The position numbers were made by a program, and so were the translations under genes. From JAWWBN01 sp033720955 (GTDB taxonomy: Bacteria; Acidobacteriota; Thermoanaerobaculia; Multivoradales; JAHEKO01), in the NCBI GenBank assembly GCA_033720955.1, contig JAWWBN010000008.1, positions 1-36,407 of the forward strand: a DNA stretch of 36,407 nt, read 5' to 3'. How positions within the stretch are numbered: position 1 is the first letter of the stretch; each line of letters starts with the position of its first letter. Positions 1-7,198 of the stretch are shown here, one piece after another. The notes under the pieces were generated by a model, which ran no database searches, was not told the origin of the DNA, and was given only the letters and a program-made list of their open reading frames with translations.

Positions 1-414
1 AGCCCTCGCCCTCTCCGGGGTGGCAGTCGGTTCGAGTCCGGGGCGTCCTGGGTCTCCGGGTCTGTGGTGCCGAGATCGGTCCAGGGCATGTCGGGCTCTT
101 GAGGGCGGGCGCGGAGGCTGCGGTCCGGCGGAACGACCCCCATCGCCCTGGGGCTCGCCGTCACTTGGCGGGGAGATCGGGGTGCAGTGGGTCGGGAGCC
201 GGGCCGGTTTCCGGGAGCTGCCTTCGCAGGCGACCCGGTGGGTAGGGCATCGTCGGAGCGGGCGCGCCCGAGGTGCGGGGGTGGACTGACGGTGGCCTCT
301 CGACAAGCGCGTCACCACTCCCCGGGGGAGGTCGAGGGGGTCCGACGCGGCAGTTCCGGTCCGGGGAGACCCGAGCGTGAGGTCGGCGGAGGCTCGGCTT
401 TCTCGGAGGGGGTC
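1..414. other. G-rich non-coding stretch before the partition locus
   Basis: No convincing coding frame is present. The open frames here translate to Arg/Gly/Ser/Pro/Trp-rich, low-complexity sequence unlike any protein family I know. The top strand looks richer in G than C. I find no DnaA-box-like TTATCCACA, no AT-rich unwinding element and no recognisable structured RNA. In many bacteria mnmG precedes rsmG-parAB, but no mnmG C-terminus is seen, so the upstream gene ends before the window or is absent. A tRNA T-arm-like string near 29-39 was considered and rejected. Confidence 0.5.
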
Positions 415-430
415 TGTTTCACGTGAAACA
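415..430. promoter_or_regulatory. parS: parS centromere site (ParB-binding palindrome)
   Basis: The sequence TGTTTCACGTGAAACA is a perfect 16-bp palindrome and matches the widely conserved chromosomal parS consensus exactly. ParB loads here as a CTP-dependent clamp and ParA segregates the complex. The site lies 26 bp before rsmG and 12 bp before the predicted -10 box (443-448), so it covers the place where the -35 region of the rsmG-parA-parB promoter should be. That placement suggests ParB could regulate its own operon. Only this copy is seen in the window. Confidence 0.96.
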
Positions 431-442
431 GGGCGCCGGACC

Positions 443-448
443 TAGAAT
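443..448 (+). promoter_or_regulatory. Predicted -10 box of rsmG-parA-parB operon
   Basis: TAGAAT lies 8 nt before the rsmG ATG with no Shine-Dalgarno sequence between. Sigma-70 initiation 6-8 nt downstream would start the transcript at or next to the start codon. The same arrangement recurs before many genes in this window. No good -35 is seen because parS occupies that position. Confidence 0.6.
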
Positions 449-456
449 CCGCGTCG

Positions 457-1104
457 ATGGGGGCCGAGCTGCCGGAGATCGGGGTCGATCGGTTTGCGGC
501 TCGGCTCGCGCAGGTGTCGCCACGCCCGCTGGGCCCAGAGGTCTGTGCGCGTCTCCACCTCCACTACCAGGAGCTCGCCCGCTGGAACCCCCGGCTCTCC
601 CTGGTGGGCCCGGGCACGCGGGAGGAGATCGTCGAGCGGCACTACGGCGAGAGCCTGGCGGCCCTGCCGTGGCTGGAAGAGGGGGACCGCACCCTCGTGG
701 ACGTCGGCTCGGGCGCCGGGTTTCCGGGCCTGGTCCTCGCCGCCGCCTGCCCGCGGCTCGACGTGACGCTGGTCGAGGCGCGGGAGCGGAAGTGGGCCTT
801 CCTGAGGGCCGCCGCCGCCCGGTGTGAATTGTCGGTCCGCTGCGTGAATGCTACAGTCGGCGCCGCCCTGCCCGACGAGGTTCCGAGGCCCGTGGACCTG
901 GCGACGGTCCGCGCCGTGCGACTGGGCGCTCGAGAGGCGGAGGCGCTCGCCGCCGTGGCCTCGGCCCGGGGCCGGCTCTGGGCGTGGACGGGGCGGCAAG
1001 AGCCGGGGAATCTTCGGGGGTGGTCGCGAGGCCGTCAGCTACCGCTGGCCGGCTCCCGTTACCGGCGTCTCATCGAGTACCGACCTTCGAGCCCGAAGAC
1101 GTGA
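457..1104 (+). CDS. rsmG: 16S rRNA (guanine-527-N7)-methyltransferase RsmG
   Basis: RsmG (GidB) uses S-adenosylmethionine to methylate N7 of G527 in 16S rRNA. The 215-residue product has the usual family length. It begins with a helical region including LHLHYQELARWNPRLSLVGPG, then carries the SAM-binding loop DVGSGAGFPGLVLA near residues 88-101 and the following acidic strand VTLVEARERKWAFLR. The start is the ATG at 457, 8 nt after a TAGAAT box. The last four bases overlap the GTG start of parA (GTGA), so translation is probably coupled. The order rsmG-parA-parB is conserved in many bacteria, usually near the replication origin. The C-terminal third is Arg-rich and less typical but still in frame. 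Confidence 0.95.
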   Translation: MGAELPEIGVDRFAARLAQVSPRPLGPEVCARLHLHYQELARWNPRLSLVGPGTREEIVERHYGESLAALPWLEEGDRTLVDVGSGAGFPGLVLAAACPRLDVTLVEARERKWAFLRAAAARCELSVRCVNATVGAALPDEVPRPVDLATVRAVRLGAREAEALAAVASARGRLWAWTGRQEPGNLRGWSRGRQLPLAGSRYRRLIEYRPSSPKT

Positions 1105-1868
1105 ACCCGAAACGCACCGTGCTGGCCGTGGCCAACCAGAAGGGCGGCGTGGGGAAGACCACGACCGCGGTCAACCTCGGTGCGGCCCTGGCGGCCCTCG
1201 AGCACCGCGCCCTTCTGGTCGACTGCGACCCGCAGGGCAACGCCACCCGCGGCGTAGGAGTCGAGCGGGAGGGCGTCGGTCTCTACCAGGTCCTGGCCGA
1301 CGGCGCGCCGATCCGATCGGCCATCCGGCCCACCCGCTTCCCCAACCTCGAGATCGTGCCCTCACACCGCGATCTGGTCGGGGTGGAGGTGGAGTTCGCC
1401 CGGCTGCCGGGCTGGGAGCATCGCCTCGCCTCGGCCCTGGACGGGGCGCGGGGCGAGTTCTCCCATGTCCTGCTCGACTGCCCCCCCTCCCTGGGCCACC
1501 TCACGGTGAGCGCCCTGGCCGCCGCCGAGGGCCTGGTGATTCCGCTGCAGTGCGAGTACTACGCCCTCGAGGGCGTCAGCGAGCTGATCTCGACGGTGCG
1601 CCGGGTGCAGGGCGGCCTCAACCGCCGGCTGGAGATCGTCGGGATCGTCCTCACGATGTACGACGAGCGCACCAACCTCTCTGGAGAGGTGGCCGACGAG
1701 GTGCGCCGTCATTTCGGGGACCGCGTCTTCGATACCGTGGTGCCGCGGAACGTGCGGCTCGCCGAGGCGCCCAGCTTCGGCCTGCCGATTCTCCAGTACG
1801 ACATCAAGAGTCGCGGGGCGGAGGCCTACCTCGCCCTGGCCCGCGAGCTTCTGAAGAGGATCGCCTGA
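1101..1868 (+). CDS. parA: Chromosome-partitioning ATPase ParA (Soj)
   Basis: ParA is a Walker-type ATPase that binds DNA non-specifically as an ATP dimer and is released by ParB, moving the origin region. The 255-residue protein starts at GTG 1101, overlapping the rsmG stop by four bases. An in-frame ATG further upstream (984) lies inside rsmG and would add unrelated residues. The deviant Walker A motif KGGVGKTTTAVNLG is near residues 14-27, Walker A' VDCDPQGNAT near 44-53, and the Walker B strand VLLDCPPSLG follows. The protein is short, with no N-terminal HTH, as expected for a chromosomal Soj-type ParA. Its TGA overlaps the parB ATG by one base (TGATG). Confidence 0.97.
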   Translation: MNPKRTVLAVANQKGGVGKTTTAVNLGAALAALEHRALLVDCDPQGNATRGVGVEREGVGLYQVLADGAPIRSAIRPTRFPNLEIVPSHRDLVGVEVEFARLPGWEHRLASALDGARGEFSHVLLDCPPSLGHLTVSALAAAEGLVIPLQCEYYALEGVSELISTVRRVQGGLNRRLEIVGIVLTMYDERTNLSGEVADEVRRHFGDRVFDTVVPRNVRLAEAPSFGLPILQYDIKSRGAEAYLALARELLKRIA

Positions 1869-2722
1869 TGGCTAAAAAGCGAGCGCTCGGTCGAGGATTG
1901 GATGCCCTGCTGGGGGCGGAGCCGGAGCCGCAGGCGGCGGAGGGGGCGCGGAGCCTGCCCATCGAGCGCCTGCGCCCCAACCGGCTCCAGCCGCGGTCGG
2001 ACTTCGCCCCCGACGCCCTCGCCGACCTGGTCCAGTCGATCCGGGAGCAGGGGGTCATCCAGCCGCTCGTGGTCTCGCCGCTCGCCGACGGGGAGTACAC
2101 CATCGTGGCCGGCGAGCGGCGCTGGCGGGCGGCCCAGCAGGCGGGGCTCGACGAAGTGCCCGTGGTGGTTCGGGAGGTCGAGAACGACCGCGACCTCCTG
2201 GAGACGGCCCTCGTCGAGAACCTTCAGCGCAGCGACCTGAACCCCGTCGAGGAGGCGGAAGCCTACCGCCGGCTGCAGGAGGAATTCGGGCTCACCCAGG
2301 AGACCATCGCGCGGCGGGTGGGAAAGAGCCGGCCGACGGTGGCCAACGCCCTGCGTCTGCTGCAGCTTCCGGAGCGGATCCTGGGCATGATGCGGGAGGG
2401 CCGGCTGACGGCGGGGCAGGCCCGTCCCCTGCTCGCGATCGAGGGCGAGGACGAGAGGCTGCGGCTCGCGTCGCGGGCCGCCGACGGCGGTCTGAGCGCG
2501 CGCCAGCTCGAGGCCCTGGCGAAGAGGGGAGCGAGGAGCCGGAAGCGCCGGCCGACCCCGGACGCCGACACCCGCGCCGCGGCGGAGAGGCTCACGCGGA
2601 GGCTGCAGACGCGGGTCGACATCCAGCGCAGCGGCCGAGGCGGTAGCATAAGGATCGCCTTCCACTCCGAGGAGGAGCTGATGCGCCTCTTCGAACTGCT
2701 GACGAAAGCGGGGTCTCGCTGA
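1868..2722 (+). CDS. parB: Chromosome-partitioning protein ParB (Spo0J), CTPase clamp
   Basis: ParB binds parS, hydrolyses CTP and spreads on DNA as a clamp. The 284-residue product starts with Lys/Arg-rich KKRALGRGLDALLG, the segment that stimulates ParA ATPase. The CTP-binding domain carries GERRWRAAQQAGL near residues 82-94, followed by ENLQRSDLNPVEEA. A helix-turn-helix for parS recognition is seen in ETIARRVGKSRPTVANALRL. The C-terminal dimerisation segment is basic and ends at the bactofilin start. The ATG overlaps the parA stop (TGATG), and its own TGA overlaps the bactofilin ATG the same way. Its probable target, parS, is at 415-430 upstream of the operon. Confidence 0.97.
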   Translation: MAKKRALGRGLDALLGAEPEPQAAEGARSLPIERLRPNRLQPRSDFAPDALADLVQSIREQGVIQPLVVSPLADGEYTIVAGERRWRAAQQAGLDEVPVVVREVENDRDLLETALVENLQRSDLNPVEEAEAYRRLQEEFGLTQETIARRVGKSRPTVANALRLLQLPERILGMMREGRLTAGQARPLLAIEGEDERLRLASRAADGGLSARQLEALAKRGARSRKRRPTPDADTRAAAERLTRRLQTRVDIQRSGRGGSIRIAFHSEEELMRLFELLTKAGSR

Positions 2723-3120
2723 TGATCTTCAAGTCGGACCGGAGTCGAGGCGACCTGAACGGGTTCGTGGACGCGGGCAGCCACCTCGAGGGGACCCTGC
2801 GCTTCGACGACACCTTCCGTGTGGACGGCCGGGTGACCGGCAAGGTGCTCTCGGACGGCGATCTCGTGATCGGCGAGCGGGGCGAGGTGGAGGGGGAGCT
2901 CCGGGTCGGCCGGATCTTCGTGTCGGGCAAGGTGCGCGGGTCGATCCGCGCCGCCCAGCGGGTCGAGCTGGCCGCGGGGGCGCGTCTCCACGGCGACGTC
3001 GAGACGCCGGTGCTGGTCATCGAGGAGGGCGCCTTCTTCGAGGGGCGCTGCTCCATGGAGCGCGCCAGGAGCGAGCGCGGCGGGGTGGTGCGGCCGATGC
3101 CCCTGTCTACGGACGGGTGA
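2722..3120 (+). CDS. Bactofilin (polymer-forming cytoskeletal protein)
   Basis: Bactofilins (DUF583) form nucleotide-independent filaments from a right-handed beta-helix and act in cell shape, polarity, stalk or pole organisation and, in Myxococcus, positioning of the ParABS machinery. The 132-residue protein shows the repeating strand pattern: GTLRFDDTFRVDGRVTGKV, LVIGERGEVEGELRVGRIFV, KVRGSIRAAQRVELAAGARL, DVETPVLVIEEGAFFEGRC. Short N- and C-terminal tails flank the helix, and no membrane segment is present. Its ATG overlaps the parB stop, so it is co-translated with ParB. The last 14 bases overlap the 3' end of the convergent gene at 3107-4879. The family call is secure; a role linked to ParB is inference from context. 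Confidence 0.93.
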   Translation: MIFKSDRSRGDLNGFVDAGSHLEGTLRFDDTFRVDGRVTGKVLSDGDLVIGERGEVEGELRVGRIFVSGKVRGSIRAAQRVELAAGARLHGDVETPVLVIEEGAFFEGRCSMERARSERGGVVRPMPLSTDG

Positions 3121-4879
3121 GCGGCCGCGACACGCCGAAGGCGCCCTGGGTGGCCAGCGTCTCGTAGGAGGGGACGTAGGTCACCGGGCTGGTGGCCAGG
3201 AACGACGGCTCGAAGGCCTCGGTGAGCACCCGGCCGTCGAGGTCGTGGGCGATGGGCAGCCCGAGGCCGTAGAGCACCGTCGGCAGAACGTCGATGATCT
3301 CCGCCTCCTCGACGAACGTGCCGGCCCGCACCCCCCGGCCCAGCAGCAGCAGCACTCCATCGGGCCTCGAGTCGAAGGTGCCGGCGCGGGGCCGGCCGGA
3401 GAGCTTGGCCATGAGCTTGTAGCCGCCCTCGGGGGCGGAGACGCCGTGCTGCGAGACCACGGCCATCAGCTTGGGGCCCGGCTCGCGCGCCCAGAGCTGG
3501 GCCAGGAACTCGTCGAGATGCTGGTAGTAGGCGGTCACGATGCGCGCCGCCTCCTGCGAGCCGGCGTCCTGCCGGCCGTCGAACTGGGCGGCCGAGTAGC
3601 CGCCGAAGTAGTCGCGCGAGATCTCGCGCAGCCCGGGCAGCAGGATGAAGAGCGCGCGCACCTCCTTCTCCTGGTCGAGGAGGAAGTTGGTCAGCGACTG
3701 GCGCCAGAGGTCGCCGGCGAGAGCCCGCAGCACGTCGTGTGGCACCTCGTCGCCGAAGCGCTTCACCTTCTCGGGGTCCATCTCGTCGATGCCCACGCGG
3801 AAGAGGATCCCGCGCTCGGCCAGCTCGGGCGGCCAGGCGCTGGTGGACCCGAAGTTCCCCCGGAAGTAGTTGTCGGAGAAGATGAAGCGAAGCGACTCGT
3901 CGGTGTCCAGGGTGGCGGGCCAGCCCAGCGACCCGGTGGCGTGCCCGAGCCTCGAGAGCACCTCCCATCCGGCCAGCGCGTCCCGGGTGCTCGCGCTGAT
4001 GGGCTCGCGGGCGGCGGCCAGACCGGTCCTGAACAGAAAGCGCAGCCCGAAGGGCAGGAGCCGAACCCGGGCGCCTTCGTCGAGAAAGCCGGCGCGCCAG
4101 ACCGTGTCGCCCACCACGCCATGCCGGTAGGGGTACTTGCCCGTGGCCACCGACGTCCAGAGAGCGCTCTCGTCCAGCGGCGTGAGCGTCTCGAGACGGG
4201 CGTAGGCCCCGGCCTCGATCTGCTGGGAGAGGAAGGGCAGGTGACCCTGGCGGGCCATGGGGAGCAGCGCGTCGAGGGTCGCCCCGGAGAGCCCGACCAG
4301 ATAGAGGGTGGGGTGCGGCTCCGCGGCGATCGCCGAGGGCTGGGCCGGATCGACCCGGGGCCGGAAGGCCTCGCGCCGCTCGAGAAGCAGCACGACCGAC
4401 ACCAGGCCCACCGCCAGGAGGCCGATCCGCGTCCGCTTGCCGTAGGGGCGCCGCTGGAAGCTGTGCAGGAGAGCGGTATAGAAGCAGATCAGGAAGGCCA
4501 GCGTGAGCCAGATGGCCGCCTTGATCAGCCGCGTGTTCATCCCCGGCGGGATGAAGAAGGCGAAGTGGGAGGCCTGCAGCCAGGCCAGGAGCGCCGAGGC
4601 CGCGAGCACGAAGGTGACGGCCCAGGGCAGCACCTGGCGCGCGCGGCCGGGTCGGTTCCAGGTCAGCGGGGTCAGGATGGCCGCGCTCACCAGCCCCAGC
4701 CCTCCTCCAAAGACCAGGAAAGCCCTGGTGATCGAGCCCAGGGTGAAGGCGATCCTAGGGTTGAGGAAGAAGAGGAGGCCCGCGATCTGGGTTCCGGCCA
4801 GCGCTCCCGGCAGGAGGTTCAGGGCGAGATCCTCCCAGCGGAACCGGGAGGCCTCCCGAGGTCGGAGTTCGCTTGTCAT
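3107..4879 (-). CDS. Membrane-anchored alkaline-phosphatase-superfamily protein, probably catalytically dead
   Basis: The 590-residue protein has about five hydrophobic segments in residues 17-167, then a periplasmic-type domain resembling type I phosphodiesterase/nucleotide pyrophosphatase proteins. Family landmarks are visible: GLSGATLDALLP (196-207), ESALWTSVATGKYPYRHGVV (237-256) and a C-terminal IIDVLPTVLYGLGLPIAHDLDGRVL. Residues that normally bind metal are replaced: the first Asp is Ser198, the D...H pair after the central strand is Arg418/Arg422, the Asp of the (S)DHG motif is Gln477, and the His of the HRPDG-type motif is Ser504. Thr201 and His478 remain. The fold appears kept and the metal centre lost, suggesting a binding or regulatory role. 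A TACGAT box (4918-4923, minus) precedes it by 38 nt. It converges on the bactofilin gene with 14 bp overlap. Confidence 0.8.
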   Translation of the reverse strand: MTSELRPREASRFRWEDLALNLLPGALAGTQIAGLLFFLNPRIAFTLGSITRAFLVFGGGLGLVSAAILTPLTWNRPGRARQVLPWAVTFVLAASALLAWLQASHFAFFIPPGMNTRLIKAAIWLTLAFLICFYTALLHSFQRRPYGKRTRIGLLAVGLVSVVLLLERREAFRPRVDPAQPSAIAAEPHPTLYLVGLSGATLDALLPMARQGHLPFLSQQIEAGAYARLETLTPLDESALWTSVATGKYPYRHGVVGDTVWRAGFLDEGARVRLLPFGLRFLFRTGLAAAREPISASTRDALAGWEVLSRLGHATGSLGWPATLDTDESLRFIFSDNYFRGNFGSTSAWPPELAERGILFRVGIDEMDPEKVKRFGDEVPHDVLRALAGDLWRQSLTNFLLDQEKEVRALFILLPGLREISRDYFGGYSAAQFDGRQDAGSQEAARIVTAYYQHLDEFLAQLWAREPGPKLMAVVSQHGVSAPEGGYKLMAKLSGRPRAGTFDSRPDGVLLLLGRGVRAGTFVEEAEIIDVLPTVLYGLGLPIAHDLDGRVLTEAFEPSFLATSPVTYVPSYETLATQGAFGVSRPLTRP

Positions 4880-4917
4880 GAACGGAGTGCTGCCGGGAAC
4901 GCCGGAGAACGCGCGGC

Positions 4918-4983
4918 ATCGTACCAGACGGGCTCGACCCCTCGTCGCAGACCGGGCGACCCCTCCCCCCTTTCCGGTACGAT
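4918..4983. promoter_or_regulatory. Divergent -10 boxes for the phosphatase-like gene and pyrD
   Basis: TACGAT occurs on the minus strand at 4918-4923, facing the phosphatase-like gene, and on the plus strand at 4978-4983, eight bases before the pyrD GTG. They lie in the 112-bp divergent gap between the two genes. The pyrD box is close enough to give a leaderless transcript, whereas the minus-strand box would leave a leader of about 30 nt. No strong -35 is visible for either. Confidence 0.5.
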
Positions 4984-4991
4984 CCCGCCGG

Positions 4992-6071
4992 GTGCTCCTC
5001 TCCGGTCTCGGCTACGGCCTCTGGCGCAAGCTGCTGTTCGGTCTCGCGCCCGAGGCCGCCCACCGGCTGACGATCCGGGCGCTGCGTCTGGCCCAGGCGT
5101 CGGCGCCGGGGCGGGCCCTGCTCGCGTCCGGCCGGCGGATCGAGGATCCGCGGCTGGAGCAGGAGCTTCTCGGCGTCCGCTTCCCCGGGCCGGTGGGGCT
5201 GGCCGCGGGCTTCGACAAGAACGGCGAGGTGGTGCCGGGGATGACCGCCCTGGGCTTCGGATTCGTCGAGGTGGGGACGGTGACGCCGCGGCCGCAGCCG
5301 GGCAACCCGAAGCCGCGGATGTTCCGTCACCCGGAAGCGGCCAGCCTGCGCAACGCCCTGGGCTTCAACAACGCCGGCGCCGACGCCCTCGCCCGGCGGC
5401 TGGCGGGTCCGCTCTCGCGACGGGTGCCGGTCGGGGTCAACGTGGGCCGCAACAAGACCACCCCGCCCGAGGCGGCCGAAGACGACTACCTGGCTCTCGT
5501 GGAGCGCTTCGCGCCCCGGGCCGACTACCTGGTGATCAACGTCTCCTCTCCCAACACGCCCGGGCTACGCGACCTCCAGGAGGCGACCACGGTCTCGCGG
5601 CTGCTGCGCCGCGCCCGCCGTCTGACGGAGCGGCCGCTTCTCGTCAAGCTCTCCCCCGACCTGGACCCGGAGCAGGCGGTGGAGCTGTCGGAGGCAGCGG
5701 TGGAGAGCGGCGCCGCCGGGCTGGTGCTGACCAACACCACCACCGACTACTCCCGGCTGCCGGGGGTGGAGCCGGTGGGTGGCCTCTCCGGACGCGTCCT
5801 GCGCGATCTGAGCTTCGCCCACCTCGCGGCGGTCGCGCCCCGTCTCGCCGGCCGCGCCCTGGTGGTCAGCGTGGGCGGGATCGACACCGCCGAGGAGGCC
5901 TACCGGCGGCTCCGCGCCGGAGCGTCGCTGGTGCAGATCTACACCGGGTTGGTCTACCGGGGACCCGGTCTGGCCGCCGAGATCCACCGCGGTCTCTCCC
6001 GGCTTCTCGACCGCGACGGCTTCGCGACGCTGGCCGAGGCGGTGGGTGCCGACCTGGCGGAGTCCGGGTAG
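4992..6071 (+). CDS. pyrD: Dihydroorotate dehydrogenase (quinone), class 2
   Basis: PyrD oxidises dihydroorotate to orotate in de novo pyrimidine synthesis, passing electrons via FMN to membrane quinone. The 359-residue protein has the class 2 N-terminal helix for membrane association (YGLWRKLLFGLAPEAAHRLT), then GLAAGFDKNGEVVPGM and VGTVTPRPQPGNPKPRMFR. The catalytic Ser lies in VINVSSPNTPGLRDLQ. KLSPDL, TNTTTDYSR, GGLSGRVL and the FMN-phosphate loop VSVGGIDTAEEAYRRLRAGA follow. The GTG at 4992 is chosen because it begins the conserved N-terminus and sits 8 nt after TACGAT. The frame is open further upstream, but that part is not protein-like. pyrF follows after 13 nt, making a pyrimidine operon. 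Confidence 0.95.
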   Translation: MLLSGLGYGLWRKLLFGLAPEAAHRLTIRALRLAQASAPGRALLASGRRIEDPRLEQELLGVRFPGPVGLAAGFDKNGEVVPGMTALGFGFVEVGTVTPRPQPGNPKPRMFRHPEAASLRNALGFNNAGADALARRLAGPLSRRVPVGVNVGRNKTTPPEAAEDDYLALVERFAPRADYLVINVSSPNTPGLRDLQEATTVSRLLRRARRLTERPLLVKLSPDLDPEQAVELSEAAVESGAAGLVLTNTTTDYSRLPGVEPVGGLSGRVLRDLSFAHLAAVAPRLAGRALVVSVGGIDTAEEAYRRLRAGASLVQIYTGLVYRGPGLAAEIHRGLSRLLDRDGFATLAEAVGADLAESG

Positions 6072-6084
6072 GATCCGCCAGGAG

Positions 6085-6780
6085 ATGGGCAACGGCGGGC
6101 TGGACCGCGTCGCGGTGGCGCTCGACACCTCGAGCTGGGACCGTTTCGAAGGGTGGTGCCGGCTCTTCGGACCCCGGGTGGGAGCGCTCAAGGTGGGCTT
6201 GGAGGCCTACCTGACCTGGGGCGAGCGCGCCGTGCGCACCGCCGGGCGCTGGGGCGAGCGGGTCTTCCTGGATCTCAAGCTGCACGACATCCCGACCACG
6301 GTGGCCCGCGCCGTGCGGGCGGTCCGGCGGCTGGAGGAGGTGGACTACCTGACGGTGCACGCCGCCGGCGGGCGCCCCATGCTGACGGCGGCGGCCGAGG
6401 CAGCCCACGAGCGCCCGGCGCTGCTGGCGGTGACGCTGCTCACCCATCTCGACGAGGAGGAGCTCGGCCGGCTCGACCTGCCGGGCGCCGGGGCGGAGAG
6501 GGTCCTGCGCTGGGCCGGGATCGCGCGCGACGCCGGCTGCTCCGGCGCCGTCTGCTCGCCGCTCGAGCTCGAGACCCTGCGGCCCGCCCTGCCGCCCCCC
6601 TTCCGGCTGGTCACGCCGGGGGTGCGACCGGCCGCGGCCGCGGCGGACGATCAGCGCCGGACCGCGACGCCGGCGGAGGCGGTGGCGGCGGGCGCCGACC
6701 TCCTCGTGATGGGCCGGCCGCTGACCGGCGCCGCGGATCCCGAGGCCGCCCTCGAGAGACTGGCCGCCGAGCTCAGATGA
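6085..6780 (+). CDS. pyrF: Orotidine-5'-phosphate decarboxylase
   Basis: PyrF decarboxylates OMP to UMP, the last step of de novo UMP synthesis. The 231-residue TIM-barrel protein starts at ATG 6085 with MGNGGLDRVAVALDTSSWD; an in-frame ATG at 6046 lies inside pyrD. The catalytic Lys/Asp array is DLKLHDIPTTVARAVRAV near residues 62-79, and the phosphate-binding part includes VTPGVRP and a late MGRPLTGAADPEAAL. It follows pyrD with a 13-nt gap. The pyrD stop is embedded in a TAGGAT hexamer (6069-6074) 10 nt before this start, so an extra promoter is possible. Its last 8 bases overlap the convergent gene 6773-7135. Confidence 0.94.
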   Translation: MGNGGLDRVAVALDTSSWDRFEGWCRLFGPRVGALKVGLEAYLTWGERAVRTAGRWGERVFLDLKLHDIPTTVARAVRAVRRLEEVDYLTVHAAGGRPMLTAAAEAAHERPALLAVTLLTHLDEEELGRLDLPGAGAERVLRWAGIARDAGCSGAVCSPLELETLRPALPPPFRLVTPGVRPAAAAADDQRRTATPAEAVAAGADLLVMGRPLTGAADPEAALERLAAELR

Positions 6781-7135
6781 TGAAGACGGGCCGATCCACG
6801 ATGTGCTCGAAGTGCCACTCGTAGGTGTAGAAGGGGAACTCGAGCGGAATCGTGTAGCGGCACTCGATCCACACGCGGCCGGCGTTCTTGCGAACGGTGA
6901 GGTTCTTGGGATCCAGGGGGATGCGGAGCTCCTCCGCCCGTCCCATGATGCGGTTCCGCAGCTCCTCGGGAGTGGAGCGGGCGGCGAAGCGCGCCTGGTC
7001 CTCCAGGTAGTCGGCGAACTCGGCGGCCTGGATCCTCACCGGCACCGCCTTCCAGACGATCATGCCGAAGATCAGGGCGGCGATCAGCCAGAGGATGCAG
7101 CCGAACCTGCTGTTGCCGCGAGCTTGCCGGGTCAT
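6773..7135 (-). CDS. Small single-pass membrane protein, DUF4845-like
   Basis: The product has 120 residues. After a short basic N-terminus comes one hydrophobic segment (FGCILWLIAALIFGMIVW, about residues 11-28), then VPVRIQAAEFADYLEDQARFA, a helical stretch and beta-rich IPLDPKNLTVRKNAGRVWI and CRYTIPLEFPFYTYEWHF. This layout, with one TM followed by a small alpha/beta domain, resembles DUF4845 proteins, which are often encoded beside lepB, as here. I did not run a profile search, so the family is inference. A TAGGAT box (7148-7153, minus) lies 12 nt before its ATG, suggesting its own promoter in the 63-nt gap after lepB. It may assist membrane-protein or pilus export; the function is unknown. 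Confidence 0.7.
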   Translation of the reverse strand: MTRQARGNSRFGCILWLIAALIFGMIVWKAVPVRIQAAEFADYLEDQARFAARSTPEELRNRIMGRAEELRIPLDPKNLTVRKNAGRVWIECRYTIPLEFPFYTYEWHFEHIVDRPVFII

Positions 7136-7198
7136 GGTTGTGCAGCGATCCTATACCGCCTGTCGGTGCGAGGAGTGTGGAACCCTCCGCCCCGCCGA

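Noticed and set aside
1..50. 3' half of a tRNA: GGTTCGAGTCC resembles a T-arm at 29-39, with a possible anticodon stem before it
   Set aside because: The T-stem has a G-G mismatch, the anticodon loop lacks U33 and a purine at 37, the 5' half would lie outside the window and no CCA or clear acceptor pairing is seen.
2..289. Open plus-strand frame running from the window edge
   Set aside because: The translation is low-complexity Arg/Gly/Ser/Pro/Trp sequence without hydrophobic periodicity; expected by chance at this GC content.
1..456. Replication origin (oriC) next to parS
   Set aside because: No DnaA boxes, AT-rich segment or dnaA/dnaN genes are visible; parS can lie away from oriC.
3245..4991. 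Very long plus-strand open frame antisense to the phosphatase-like gene and running past it
   Set aside because: It mirrors codon bias of the real minus-strand gene; the product is Gly/Glu/Arg/His-rich and matches nothing.
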